Source: Promethearchaeota archaeon
GTDB taxonomy: Archaea > Asgardarchaeota > Lokiarchaeia > Sigyniarchaeales > SOKP01
Length of the DNA: 42,765 nucleotides
Direction of reading: 5' to 3'
Assembly (NCBI GenBank): GCA_019057865.1
Contig: JAHLWP010000035.1
Span: 1-42,765 of the forward strand
Of the stretch, positions 1 to 7,795 are shown in pieces; the first letter of the stretch is position 1, and every line of letters begins with the position of its first letter. The notes beneath the pieces are model-generated. The model worked only from the letters and a program-made list of their open reading frames with translations, was not told where the DNA came from and ran no database searches. The translations under genes and the position numbers were made by a program.

Positions 1-497
1 GCTCCAAATCCAATTATAAAAAAAAATCCTGCTCCCAGAACTCCTGTAGATTTAATATCTACACCATCAACGCTAGCAGCAATTCCGTGAGCAAATTCAT
101 GAGTAGTTAATATAAACAAAAGAGGGAGAATTAGATAAAATAATAAAGGTAGATCTATTGTAACACCAGGAATTAAGGGAACTACAGCTTGTTCGATTCT
201 AGGATTTATTATTAAATTAATGAAATTTGCAAAGAAAAAATAAAATGCAAAAATTGTGAATCCAAATGATACAAAAATCCCTATGGTCCAGAAAATTTTC
301 CAAAACTTTGGTGCTCTTCTAGAAATTTTTTTTATTAAATTATTTAACTTTTTAGTTTTAAACATAGCTAATAATGGGAAAAAGAGATACGCTGCCTCTT
401 TTTTATTTCTTAATAGATATGCTAACAGAGCTACTAGTATCCAAAAGATGAGAGAAATTATAAACCAAGGATTAAAGAAAAAATCTAAGAAGGTCAT
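1..497 (-). CDS. Site-2 protease-like M50 metalloprotease, N-terminal part (cut by window edge)
   Basis: The reading frame runs from an ATG at 497 to the window edge (165 residues seen). The product is very hydrophobic, with likely membrane segments near residues 12-30, 68-95 and 115-132. The last of these leads into HEFAH at residues 133-137, followed by G-I-A; this is the HExxH zinc site of M50 intramembrane proteases. After it comes DGVDIKSTGVLGAG, typical of the segment following the HEXXH helix in archaeal S2P-like proteins. The second zinc ligand (NxxPxxxLDG) should lie beyond the window. The family cleaves membrane-embedded substrates. The substrate here cannot be told. Family call is firm, function is inference. 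Confidence 0.85.
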   Translation of the reverse strand, partial: MTFLDFFFNPWFIISLIFWILVALLAYLLRNKKEAAYLFFPLLAMFKTKKLNNLIKKISRRAPKFWKIFWTIGIFVSFGFTIFAFYFFFANFINLIINPRIEQAVVPLIPGVTIDLPLLFYLILPLLFILTTHEFAHGIAASVDGVDIKSTGVLGAGFFFIIGFG

Positions 498-727
498 ATA
501 ATTTTTTACTCATTTTCCAACTTCTTCTATCTAATTTATATTAAAAGTTAAAGTTATTGGTTATTATTTCTTGTTAATATCCAGTTATCAATCAAAATTT
601 CTATTCTTAATTTTGGGATTAAAAAATACCATTATAAAAATAGAAAAAAATTAAATTATAATTTTAATATTGTAATATATAGATTAATCATTAATCTTAC
701 AAACCTTACCATCCTCAATGTATTAAA
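498..727. other. AT-rich intergenic region between protease and initiator tRNA
   Basis: No open frame with a recognisable product was seen on either strand. It must hold the promoter of the minus-strand protease and that of the tRNA gene. No site stands out from the AT-rich background. Confidence 0.5.
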
Positions 728-859
728 AGCGGGGTGGGCTAGCCTGGTTTATGCCGCAGGGCTCATATGTGGTAAATATTTACCATGGAGAGACCCTGAG
801 ATCGTTCGTTCAAAAGTAAGATGCTGATTTCCAGCAGATTGAAAATCGAACCCCCGCTA
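728..859 (+). tRNA. Initiator tRNA-Met(CAT) with two introns, one in the T-loop
   Basis: The acceptor stem AGCGGGG pairs with CCCCGCT (852-858), giving the A1:U72 pair typical of archaeal initiators, and the discriminator is A859. The anticodon stem CAGGG/CCCTG supplies the three G:C pairs diagnostic of initiator tRNA, and the loop reads CTCATA+A, so the anticodon is CAT. A 25-nt intron at the canonical 37/38 site carries the perfect hairpin TGGTAAATATTTACCA. The T-stem GTTCG/CGAAC encloses not a 7-nt loop but 38 nt, so a second intron of about 31 nt sits in the T-loop, with hairpin TGCTG/CAGCA. Removing both leaves a normal 76-nt tRNA. CCA is not encoded. Exact junctions in the A-run of the T-loop are ambiguous by a few bases. 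Confidence 0.93.
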
Positions 860-1018
860 CTACTTTTTCTTATTTATTAACGAAATATATTAAGACACAC
901 AGTTTTTATTAAAGATTTGATAATAATAATTATTTGCAGCTTAACAATTATAGCTAAAATAAGTTGTTCATATAATAATATTTATTTAGAATTTATGAAT
1001 CATAAGAAATGGATTTGA

Positions 1019-1717
1019 ATGAGTTTTTATCAAAGTAAATTTCCAGCAATTAAGTGTATGATTAAGCATGTCTTAGAAGGTCAATTTTCTGAGGATGATG
1101 TCTTACTATACACTATTTTTGGGAAAATAAAGAATGTTCATATTATTGGAACTATTATTGAAAAGCGAGAGGAGGTTTATCAAAGAGAAGGTGAAGAAAG
1201 ACAAAGAATTATATTCGATTTAGATGATGGTACTGGATTGGTTCAGGCAGTTAAATGGGAGGCTAATTTTGAAAAATATGAAAACTTGAAGAAAGGAGAT
1301 GTCATTGATTTGGTTGGAAATTTCCCAAAAAAATGGAAACTGTATAACACGATCTCAATAAATTTTTTAACGAAAGTAGAAGATCCAAATCTAATTTTGT
1401 TGAGAAATGGGGAAGTAGTTAAAAAAATTAAATCAGGAGAAATCCAAGAGATACCAGATCTACTAGAAAATGTTAATGATGTTGATGAAATCTATGTGGA
1501 TGATTTATTTCACGAGGAACAAAACATTAAAAAAGAGGATATTAAAGAAAACATATATAAAGTAATTGAGGAACATTCTTCAAATGGATTTGGGATTAAT
1601 TTTGAAGAGCTAAACAAATTGATTCAAATTACTGAAAGTGTTTTGAAAAAATATATTAAAGATCTGGAGATGGAATCAAGAATTTATCAATCTGATAATT
1701 ATTATCAATCTTATTAA
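1019..1717 (+). CDS. RPA32-like single-strand DNA-binding protein (OB fold plus C-terminal winged helix)
   Basis: The 232-residue protein has an OB-fold core at about residues 35-120: a strand with V-H-I-I-G-T-I, then IIFDLDDGTGLVQAVKW, which is the classic OB segment of replication protein A subunits, then GDVIDLVGNF. A charged linker follows. Residues about 170-230 (KVIEEHSSNGFGINFEEL to the end) look like the winged helix at the C terminus of RPA2. This order, OB then winged helix, is that of eukaryotic RPA32. It would bind ssDNA in replication and repair, perhaps with the large RPA-like protein at 21109. It precedes the aIF2-beta cluster but a gap of about 100 bases separates them, so it may be transcribed alone. 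Domain assignment is by eye. Confidence 0.7.
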   Translation: MSFYQSKFPAIKCMIKHVLEGQFSEDDVLLYTIFGKIKNVHIIGTIIEKREEVYQREGEERQRIIFDLDDGTGLVQAVKWEANFEKYENLKKGDVIDLVGNFPKKWKLYNTISINFLTKVEDPNLILLRNGEVVKKIKSGEIQEIPDLLENVNDVDEIYVDDLFHEEQNIKKEDIKENIYKVIEEHSSNGFGINFEELNKLIQITESVLKKYIKDLEMESRIYQSDNYYQSY

Positions 1718-1815
1718 AAGTAAAGTTATAAAACAATATTTCAAAAAAGTAAAATATATTTTCTACGCAATTTTTTATATTTATAATTAAGTTTAATTCA
1801 AATTTGATAATAATC

Positions 1816-2229
1816 ATGGATTTATACGATTATAAGAAATTGCTAGATAAAGTATATGAAAAAATTCCAGAAAATGTAAAGCAGTCTGCTAGATTTGAGA
1901 TTCCCAAGGTAGAAATTCGTATAGAATCAAAAAATACTTTTATCACAAATCTTAATAAAATTCTTAACACTCTAAATAGAGATAAAAAGCATTTTATGGG
2001 AATTTTCCTTAAAAAAGCAGGGACAATGGGTGAGATTCGTGGGCAACAATTATTCTTGAAAGGTCAATATAAAGAACAAGTATTAAACCGGTTAATTGAA
2101 AATTATACAAAAACCTACGTATTATGTAGTATTTGTAATAAACCAGATACTCAAATTCAAAGAGAGGGTAAAAAATATTATCTTAAATGCACTGCCTGTG
2201 GAGCAAGACAAGAGATAAAAGAAAAATAA
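1816..2229 (+). CDS. eif2b: Translation initiation factor aIF2 subunit beta
   Basis: The 137-residue protein has the usual length of archaeal aIF2-beta. The core shows the domain with G-I-F-L-K-K-A-G and GEIRGQQLFLKGQY, followed by the C-terminal zinc ribbon C-x2-C (CSIC) and C-x2-C (CTAC) with the family segment TYVLCSICNKPDT. aIF2-beta is part of the trimer that brings initiator Met-tRNA to the small ribosomal subunit. The start is the ATG at 1816; an in-frame TTG at 1804 would add four hydrophobic residues and is less likely. It heads a tight run with DUF424 and NMD3, a familiar archaeal arrangement. Confidence 0.95.
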   Translation: MDLYDYKKLLDKVYEKIPENVKQSARFEIPKVEIRIESKNTFITNLNKILNTLNRDKKHFMGIFLKKAGTMGEIRGQQLFLKGQYKEQVLNRLIENYTKTYVLCSICNKPDTQIQREGKKYYLKCTACGARQEIKEK

Positions 2230-2241
2230 ACTAGAAAGGAT

Positions 2242-2538
2242 ATGAAAGTATACCTGAAAATTCATCTTAAAGATGAAATTGAGACAATTGCTTGTTGCGA
2301 TGAAAAATTACTTAACCAAGTTTTTAAGGAAGGTAATTTGAGAATCGAGATTTCAAATCAATTTTTTGGAGGAAAATTATTTAATTTAGAGGATGCTATT
2401 GAAATTTTAAAAGAAGCATCTTACTTCAATATTGTAGGTGAAAATATAATTAGTAAAGCAATTGATTATAAAATTCTCCCTAAAGAGGGAATAAGATCTA
2501 TTAATGGAGTTCCAATGGCTTTAAAGATGATGTTTTAA
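2242..2538 (+). CDS. DUF424 family protein of the aIF2-beta cluster
   Basis: This 98-residue protein begins MKVYLKIH and ends with SINGVPMALKM; the phrases FFGGKLF and NIVGENIISKAID are typical of the archaeal DUF424 family. The family is almost always found next to aIF2-beta and NMD3, which points to a translation or ribosome-assembly role that has not been defined. A purine-rich GAAAGGAT just before the ATG is a fair ribosome-binding site. Its stop TAA shares its last A with the ATG of NMD3, so the two are translationally coupled. Confidence 0.85.
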   Translation: MKVYLKIHLKDEIETIACCDEKLLNQVFKEGNLRIEISNQFFGGKLFNLEDAIEILKEASYFNIVGENIISKAIDYKILPKEGIRSINGVPMALKMMF

Positions 2539-3452
2539 TGCCAAATCGATTTTGTGCTATATGTGGCAAAGTAGTTAGTGATGCTGATCCTCATTTTGGA
2601 ATGTGTTACGATTGTTATTTAAAGGAAAAACCTTTATTTGATTTACCTAAACGATTTTCATTGAATATTTGTATAGATTGTGGAAGTTATTCCAAAAAAG
2701 AAGTTTGGATTGAACCGAGAGATAACGAATTATTCCCTACAATCAATGAAGCTATCCATAGATTCTTATTAAAAAATTATTTGAAAAAGGGTAATATTGA
2801 GTTTTCTATCACTCTTGATGAGAAAAGTTATATATTTTCTTCAAAAGATTTATTAAAAAACCTCGATATCGTTGTTAATGGAAAAATGAAAGAAAACACT
2901 AATTTGAAGTATCAAGAAACAATTAATGTAAATTTAAATTATCTTCTGTGTAAAAACTGTTCAAATATAAGGGGAGGAACTTATTATATATCAATTATTC
3001 AATTACGAGTAAAAGATGAAACTCAATTTGATTTAATAGATAAAGCCCTAGATGAGATAAATAAGTATGCTGAAAAACTATTTGAAAAAGATCAAAAACA
3101 TTATATTTCAAAAATAGAGGATCAAAAATTTGGTGTAGACTTATATTTAAGTTCAAATGAATTAATGAATTATATCATAAAACTATTAAGAGTTAAGTAC
3201 TACTTTTTAATAAAAGGGACAAAGAAATTAATTGGCAGAGATATTCAAAAGGGTAAAAACCTATATAGATTAAAAACCTTAATAAAATTTTTACCAATAC
3301 AAAAAAATGATATTGTTATAATAGAAAATGAAGATTTTCTTGTTGAGAAGATTACTAAAAATAAAGTCTTCCTAAGAAACAAAAAGAATTCAAAATTGAT
3401 AAAAAATTATTCCTACTTTTTTAATGAGAAAATTCTTAAGAAAAAAATATAG
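2538..3452 (+). CDS. nmd3: NMD3-related ribosome biogenesis protein
   Basis: The protein has the NMD3 zinc-finger region: C6-x2-C9, C23-x2-C26, C45-x2-C48 and C138-x2-C141, with an insertion between the third and fourth pairs. Eukaryotic NMD3 is the export adaptor of the 60S subunit. Archaeal forms lack the nuclear-shuttling tail and are presumed to act in large-subunit maturation or quality control. At 304 residues it has a length usual for the archaeal form. It overlaps DUF424 by one base and is followed after 11 bases by RIO1. The third domain (about 230-304, lysine-rich) fits the SH3-like or eIF5A-like part of the family, by inference. Confidence 0.88.
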   Translation: MPNRFCAICGKVVSDADPHFGMCYDCYLKEKPLFDLPKRFSLNICIDCGSYSKKEVWIEPRDNELFPTINEAIHRFLLKNYLKKGNIEFSITLDEKSYIFSSKDLLKNLDIVVNGKMKENTNLKYQETINVNLNYLLCKNCSNIRGGTYYISIIQLRVKDETQFDLIDKALDEINKYAEKLFEKDQKHYISKIEDQKFGVDLYLSSNELMNYIIKLLRVKYYFLIKGTKKLIGRDIQKGKNLYRLKTLIKFLPIQKNDIVIIENEDFLVEKITKNKVFLRNKKNSKLIKNYSYFFNEKILKKKI

Positions 3453-3463
3453 AGGCAACTTTA

Positions 3464-4336
3464 TTGGAACAAGATAAAGATGAAATAGATGAGGAATTCG
3501 ATGAAATTTTAGATGAGGAATTCAATGAAATTTTAGATGAGGAATTCAACAATAAATTTGAGACTAATATTGATGAGTTGCAAAAAAGGAAAATAGATAA
3601 TAAAAGAATAAAAAAGATTGATCAATCAAAGAAAAGAGCAGTAATAGAATCTGTTTTTGATGAACGTACAATATTTCAATTAAATAGAATATTAACACAT
3701 GGACCACTTGAAAGAATTGAAGGGATAATCTCAGCCGGGAAAGAAGCAAATGTCTATCTAGCATATGATAGAAGTGGAGAAGAAGTTGCTGTAAAAATTT
3801 ATAAAATTGATAGTAATACTTCAAAATGGATGAGGAATTATATTATTGGAGATCCAAGATTTAAGAAAATTCCTAGTAATATTTCAAAAATTATTTTTTT
3901 ATGGGCAAGTAAAGAATTTAAAAACCTTAAAAGAGCATTTAAAGTAGGATTAAGTGTTCCAAAACCAATCTATATTAAGAATAACATATTATTAATGGAA
4001 TATATTGGTTTTGAATCCATTCCCGCCCCAATACTGAAGAATATTAAAAGCCCAAAGAATATAAATGATTTATTAGACGAATTATTAGATTTCATAAAGA
4101 TATTATTTCAAAAAGCTAAACTAGTTCATGGAGACCTTAGTGAATTTAACATCTTATATCATAATCAAAAACCGGTTGTAATTGATATTTCACAAGCAGT
4201 GTCAATTCAACATCCTAAAGCAGAAGTTTATCTAGTTAGAGATATTAAGAATATGTTGAATTATTTTAAAAAATTAGGGGTCAAAACACCAGATCCCGAA
4301 AAATTTTATTATGAAGTCATAAATTTAGACAATTAA
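3464..4336 (+). CDS. rio1: RIO1-type serine protein kinase/ATPase with acidic repeat N terminus
   Basis: Atypical kinase with RIO signatures: the P-loop SAGKEANV (about 90-97), catalytic Lys111 in VAVKIYK, catalytic loop HGDLSEFN (222-229) and metal-binding DISQ (241-244). RIO1 acts in late maturation of the small ribosomal subunit. The TTG at 3464 is the likely start. Residues 10-30 are an acidic 8-residue repeat (DEEFDEIL, DEEFNEIL, DEEFNN), encoded by a 24-base tandem repeat and not part of the usual RIO1 core. A related DEEFDE motif recurs in the giant protein at the other end of the window. The usual archaeal aIF1A neighbour is missing from this cluster. Confidence 0.92.
   Translation: MEQDKDEIDEEFDEILDEEFNEILDEEFNNKFETNIDELQKRKIDNKRIKKIDQSKKRAVIESVFDERTIFQLNRILTHGPLERIEGIISAGKEANVYLAYDRSGEEVAVKIYKIDSNTSKWMRNYIIGDPRFKKIPSNISKIIFLWASKEFKNLKRAFKVGLSVPKPIYIKNNILLMEYIGFESIPAPILKNIKSPKNINDLLDELLDFIKILFQKAKLVHGDLSEFNILYHNQKPVVIDISQAVSIQHPKAEVYLVRDIKNMLNYFKKLGVKTPDPEKFYYEVINLDN
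3484..3552 (+). repeat. 24-base in-frame tandem repeat in the rio1 N terminus
   Basis: Nearly identical units beginning GATGAGGAATTC and continuing NATGAAATTTTA occur back to back, about two and a half copies. Each encodes DEEF(D/N)EIL. The near-identity at the DNA level, including synonymous sites, suggests recent slippage or duplication. Confidence 0.8.
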
Positions 4337-4379
4337 ATAAATAAAGTAAAATGATTTAATCAAAATTTTTTATATAAAA

Positions 4380-4937
4380 ATGAAAATTGGTAAAAATCGT
4401 ATAGCAGTCTTAATCGGGAAGGATGGAGAAACAAAAAAAGAGATTGAAAAAGCATTAGCAGTAAAAATTAATTTAGATAGTAAAACCGGTGAATGTGAGA
4501 TTTTACCATTAATTAACGTTCTAAATTACAATCCAATTAATGTTTACACAGCAGAAAAAATTGTTAACGCGATTAATAGAGGGTTTAATCCTGTTAAAGC
4601 AATGAAATTATTGGATGAAACTTATGAACTGGAAATTTTTAATCTTTTTTTACTTTTAGGTAAATCAGATAAGAGGATTAAACGAATTAAAGGACGTATT
4701 ATTGGAAGAAATGGAGAAATGCGTAAGGCAATTGAAAGATTTGCTGAAAGTTACATTTCAGTATACGGAAAAACTGTATCCATCATAGCAGATTATGAAA
4801 ATTTACAGATTGCAAGAAAGGCAGTAAGTATGTTGATAAATGGAATGCCTCATCATGTTGCTTTAAGGTTTTTAGAAAATAAATATAATGAAAAAAAGAA
4901 AGAGCAATTTAGACAGATGTATAAACCTGAATTTTAA
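4380..4937 (+). CDS. KH-domain protein of the Dim2/Pno1-Krr1 type
   Basis: Two KH domains fill the 185-residue protein. The first begins GKNRIAVLIGKDGETKKEIE with its GKDG loop. The second has IKGRIIGRNGEMRKAIE with GRNG (about residues 98-120), followed by VSIIADYENLQIARKAV and a family-typical GMPHHVALRFLE. The archaeal Dim2/Pno1 homologue binds the 3' end region of pre-16S rRNA and works with RIO1 and Nob1 in small-subunit maturation. Lying 43 bases after RIO1 matches the widespread archaeal RIO1-KH pairing. The name Krr1 is also used for this family. Confidence 0.92.
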   Translation: MKIGKNRIAVLIGKDGETKKEIEKALAVKINLDSKTGECEILPLINVLNYNPINVYTAEKIVNAINRGFNPVKAMKLLDETYELEIFNLFLLLGKSDKRIKRIKGRIIGRNGEMRKAIERFAESYISVYGKTVSIIADYENLQIARKAVSMLINGMPHHVALRFLENKYNEKKKEQFRQMYKPEF

Positions 4938-4941
4938 TAAT

Positions 4942-5310
4942 CTATTTTAAAAACTTGTTTTTATAGATTTTAGAGGCATTATTTAAAATATCTTTTCCAT
5001 ATATAATTTCTTTTAATTCTTTGAGTAAAAGGCTTTGATTTCTAATGTTTTCTACTGAAAAAATTTCATTAAACTCTTCCTTTTTAGAATAATTAAGGTG
5101 AACTTCAAAGCTTTTAATAGAATATGAATTCGTAGTGTAAGATTTGAAAATAACTATACTCCGTGGATAAAGACTTTTTTCTTTTAAGAAAATACCCCAA
5201 CCATCGAAATAAAAATCAAAATTAATAGAAAAGAATTCATTCCAAAAACTTATTTCTTTAAGAATCCCATCTATTTCATTTTTTATTTTTGGAGAAAACT
5301 TGTATTCCAT
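4942..5310 (-). CDS. Hypothetical protein, 122 residues
   Basis: I do not recognise this protein. It is aromatic-rich (SFWNEFFSINFDFYFDGWG) with alternating hydrophobic residues that suggest beta strands, and lysine-rich ends. There are no Cys pairs, no signal peptide and no membrane segment. The gene is convergent with the KH-protein gene, with 4 bases between the two ends, and it shares the strand of ftsZ, whose end lies 46 bases upstream of its start. It may therefore be read through from ftsZ. Confidence 0.6.
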   Translation of the reverse strand: MEYKFSPKIKNEIDGILKEISFWNEFFSINFDFYFDGWGIFLKEKSLYPRSIVIFKSYTTNSYSIKSFEVHLNYSKKEEFNEIFSVENIRNQSLLLKELKEIIYGKDILNNASKIYKNKFLK

Positions 5311-5356
5311 ATAATTTAGTATAATTAGGAATATTTAAAGAAATATTAAAAAAAAA

Positions 5357-6463
5357 TTAATCAAAAGCAATTTCACCAATGTTAAATATATCATTGGATA
5401 AACCTAATTTTGATTTTTTAAATTTAGGTTTATAGGATGGTTGATTCATTGAAAAACAATTACCAAAAATTTGAGGAGATTTAATACCTGTAATAAGAAG
5501 CATGACTCTTAAAAATCCATCAAATTCATCCGAAACACGTGCACCCCAAATAACCATAGAGTCATTTACATCCATTTTTTCTGATATTTTTTTAGCGACT
5601 GAGTTAGCTTCTGCTAAAGTCATGTCATTTCCTCCACAAATATGAATTAAAGCACCTTTTGCTCCTTCTATACTCACATCTAATAATGGAGTATTAAGTG
5701 CGTCATTAATAGCGTCATCAACACGATTCTCATTTCCATTTGATTCACCAACCCCTACAATTGCAACACCACCAGTACTCAATATTGTTCTAACATCTGC
5801 GAAATCCAAATTAATCAAGGATGGTAATGATATTGTTTCAGTAATACCTTTTACCATTGTTGCTAATACTTCATCAGCAACACTGAAAGCTTCTATGATT
5901 GGTAAGTTAGGGGCAATTTCTAATAATCGATTATTATCTATTACGACCAATGTATCAACATATCTTTTTAAAAGATTTAAACCAATTTTTGCTTTATCCA
6001 TCCGTCCAATTTCCGTTTCAAATGGTAGAGTCACTACTCCTACTACAATAGCACCTTCCAGTTTCGCAATTTCAGCTATAATGGGAGCACTACCTGTCCC
6101 AGTTCCCCCTCCTTCTCCACATGTTATAAATACTAAATTTGAATCTCTTAAAACTCTTGTTAAAGCTTCTCGAGATTCTTCCGCAGCTGCTTTACCAATC
6201 TCAGGATTACCACCCGCACCAAGTCCCCTTGTTAAATTTTTTCCAATTAAAATTTTTATTTGAGACTCCACAGCATCTAAATGTTGGCAATCGGTATTTA
6301 TAGCAATACACTGAGCCCCTCTTATTCCTATTTTCATTAATCTATTAATTGTATTATTTCCTGCACCACCACATCCAAGGATCTTAATATTGGCATAGCC
6401 CAAATTTTCAATTTGGGGATTATTTATTTCTCTCTTACGTGCATTTTTGATAAATGATTCCAT
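5357..6463 (-). CDS. ftsZ: Cell-division GTPase FtsZ
   Basis: Clear FtsZ: nucleotide-binding ILGCGGAGNNTIN (28-40), the tubulin/FtsZ signature GGGTGTG (118-124) within CGEGGGTGTGSAP, and the T7 synergy loop with N218-L-D220-x2-D223. The C-terminal domain follows with GGNDMTLAEA and WGARVSDEF. The protein is 368 residues, normal for archaeal FtsZ. After a short linker it ends NDIFNIGEIAFD, a plausible C-terminal partner-binding peptide such as SepF uses in archaea (inference). FtsZ polymerises into the division ring. No division partner gene is recognised beside it. Confidence 0.97.
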   Translation of the reverse strand: MESFIKNARKREINNPQIENLGYANIKILGCGGAGNNTINRLMKIGIRGAQCIAINTDCQHLDAVESQIKILIGKNLTRGLGAGGNPEIGKAAAEESREALTRVLRDSNLVFITCGEGGGTGTGSAPIIAEIAKLEGAIVVGVVTLPFETEIGRMDKAKIGLNLLKRYVDTLVVIDNNRLLEIAPNLPIIEAFSVADEVLATMVKGITETISLPSLINLDFADVRTILSTGGVAIVGVGESNGNENRVDDAINDALNTPLLDVSIEGAKGALIHICGGNDMTLAEANSVAKKISEKMDVNDSMVIWGARVSDEFDGFLRVMLLITGIKSPQIFGNCFSMNQPSYKPKFKKSKLGLSNDIFNIGEIAFD

Positions 6464-6564
6464 TCAAAATCAATTATTGAATTTAATTAATTCTTTAAAA
6501 AAAAAATAAAATTGGAAAATTATAATTGATGTGATATCTAAATATTATATATCTTATATAAAAT

Positions 6565-7785
6565 TCAATGTAATGAAAAATCCTTTTCGATATCAGGATC
6601 AAAGATTTGCTTTAATTGATTATCTTTAATGAGGAAAATCTTTGGTAAAGGATATGGAAAGCGATTTGAAAAAGTTAAACAGTACGCACCTGTATTGGTG
6701 ACTAAAACTTTATCCCCTTCTTTTATATACTCACTAAAAAAGTAATCTTTTGCTAATACATCTTGATCAGTTGGAACTATTCCTAAGAATGTTGTTGGTT
6801 CATTATGCGAAAGATGGATTTTAGAGGCATTATAAAACCTTAGAGAACATCTAGCGAATTTCGGACATATGTGATTTCCTATATTTAAGAAAACATTTCG
6901 ATCATTAGATACTTTTAGAATTTTAGCTATAAATAAACCAGCATCACCAACAAAGTACCTACCAGGTTCAAAATAAATTTTCTCATAATTAATACTAAAA
7001 TCCTCAAAGATGGTTCTTATATTTTTAACAATTTTTCTTAATTGGTTTTGAGGCATTATAGTAGCTTCTGGAAAACCCCCTCCAATATTTATATTTTTAA
7101 CATTAATCCCAATTCGCGAAAAATTCTTTAAAGCCTCTATAATAGTTGTAATATTTTTTTTAAATTGCTCAAAATTATTCATTTGAGTACTATAATGAGA
7201 TAGTATTGTTGTTATTTTGATATTTTTACAACTTGTAATTAGCCTTTCTAAAAATATTAAGTTTTTTTTATCAAAATTAATACCTAATTTACTATTATAT
7301 TTCTGAGAATTAACTCTGATACAAATATTTTGGTTAGTATTAAATTTCTGAGCAACTAAATTAATTTTTTTTATGTCATTTAAATTATATACTATTAATT
7401 CCTTGATTTGGTTTTTTATACTAAGTCTTATCATTTCTTTTGGTAAATAGGGCCCTCCAGCTAATATTTTATTAGGGGGAAATCCGATTTTTAATGCTAA
7501 TCTAAGTTCAGGTAACCCGACAACATTTGCACCAATTCTTTCTGAACATATAATATTACAAATATCGGGAAGAAAATTAGCTTTAAATGAATAATAGCAT
7601 TCAAAATCATTAAATTCAGAACTAACAACATCTATAAATGATTTGACATTATCTCTTATTCTGTTTTCCAAAAAAATTAATAATGGAGTTTTAAATTTAT
7701 TTAGAATATCTTCAAGATATATCAAATCAATTAAAATTTTGCCTCCCTCTTTCTTTAAGAAAGGATTTCCAGAGATTTTTTTCAT
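6565..7785 (-). CDS. PLP-dependent fold-III decarboxylase-like protein (DapDC/ODC family) with the active-site Cys replaced
   Basis: The 406-residue protein has the alanine-racemase-like barrel of group IV decarboxylases: Lys68 in YYSFKANF (PLP Schiff base), NSKLGI (164-169), LSHYST (196-200), the glycine loop GGGFPE (235-240) and EPGR (273-276) that hold the PLP phosphate, and GAYCLTFSNRF near the end. Where diaminopimelate and ornithine decarboxylases have G-P-x-C-x-S-x-D, this protein has GIVPTDQD, with Pro338 in the Cys position. That Cys takes part in catalysis across the active-site dimer interface, so substrate or reaction may differ. The next gene upstream, a glycosyltransferase, ends 10 bases before it, suggesting a common transcript. 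Substrate unknown. Confidence 0.8.
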   Translation of the reverse strand: MKKISGNPFLKKEGGKILIDLIYLEDILNKFKTPLLIFLENRIRDNVKSFIDVVSSEFNDFECYYSFKANFLPDICNIICSERIGANVVGLPELRLALKIGFPPNKILAGGPYLPKEMIRLSIKNQIKELIVYNLNDIKKINLVAQKFNTNQNICIRVNSQKYNSKLGINFDKKNLIFLERLITSCKNIKITTILSHYSTQMNNFEQFKKNITTIIEALKNFSRIGINVKNINIGGGFPEATIMPQNQLRKIVKNIRTIFEDFSINYEKIYFEPGRYFVGDAGLFIAKILKVSNDRNVFLNIGNHICPKFARCSLRFYNASKIHLSHNEPTTFLGIVPTDQDVLAKDYFFSEYIKEGDKVLVTNTGAYCLTFSNRFPYPLPKIFLIKDNQLKQIFDPDIEKDFSLH

Positions 7786-7795
7786 ATTATTATCA

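Noticed and set aside
256..501. 81-residue plus-strand frame
   Set aside because: The minus strand codes for the M50 protease with a clear HExxH motif over the same bases.
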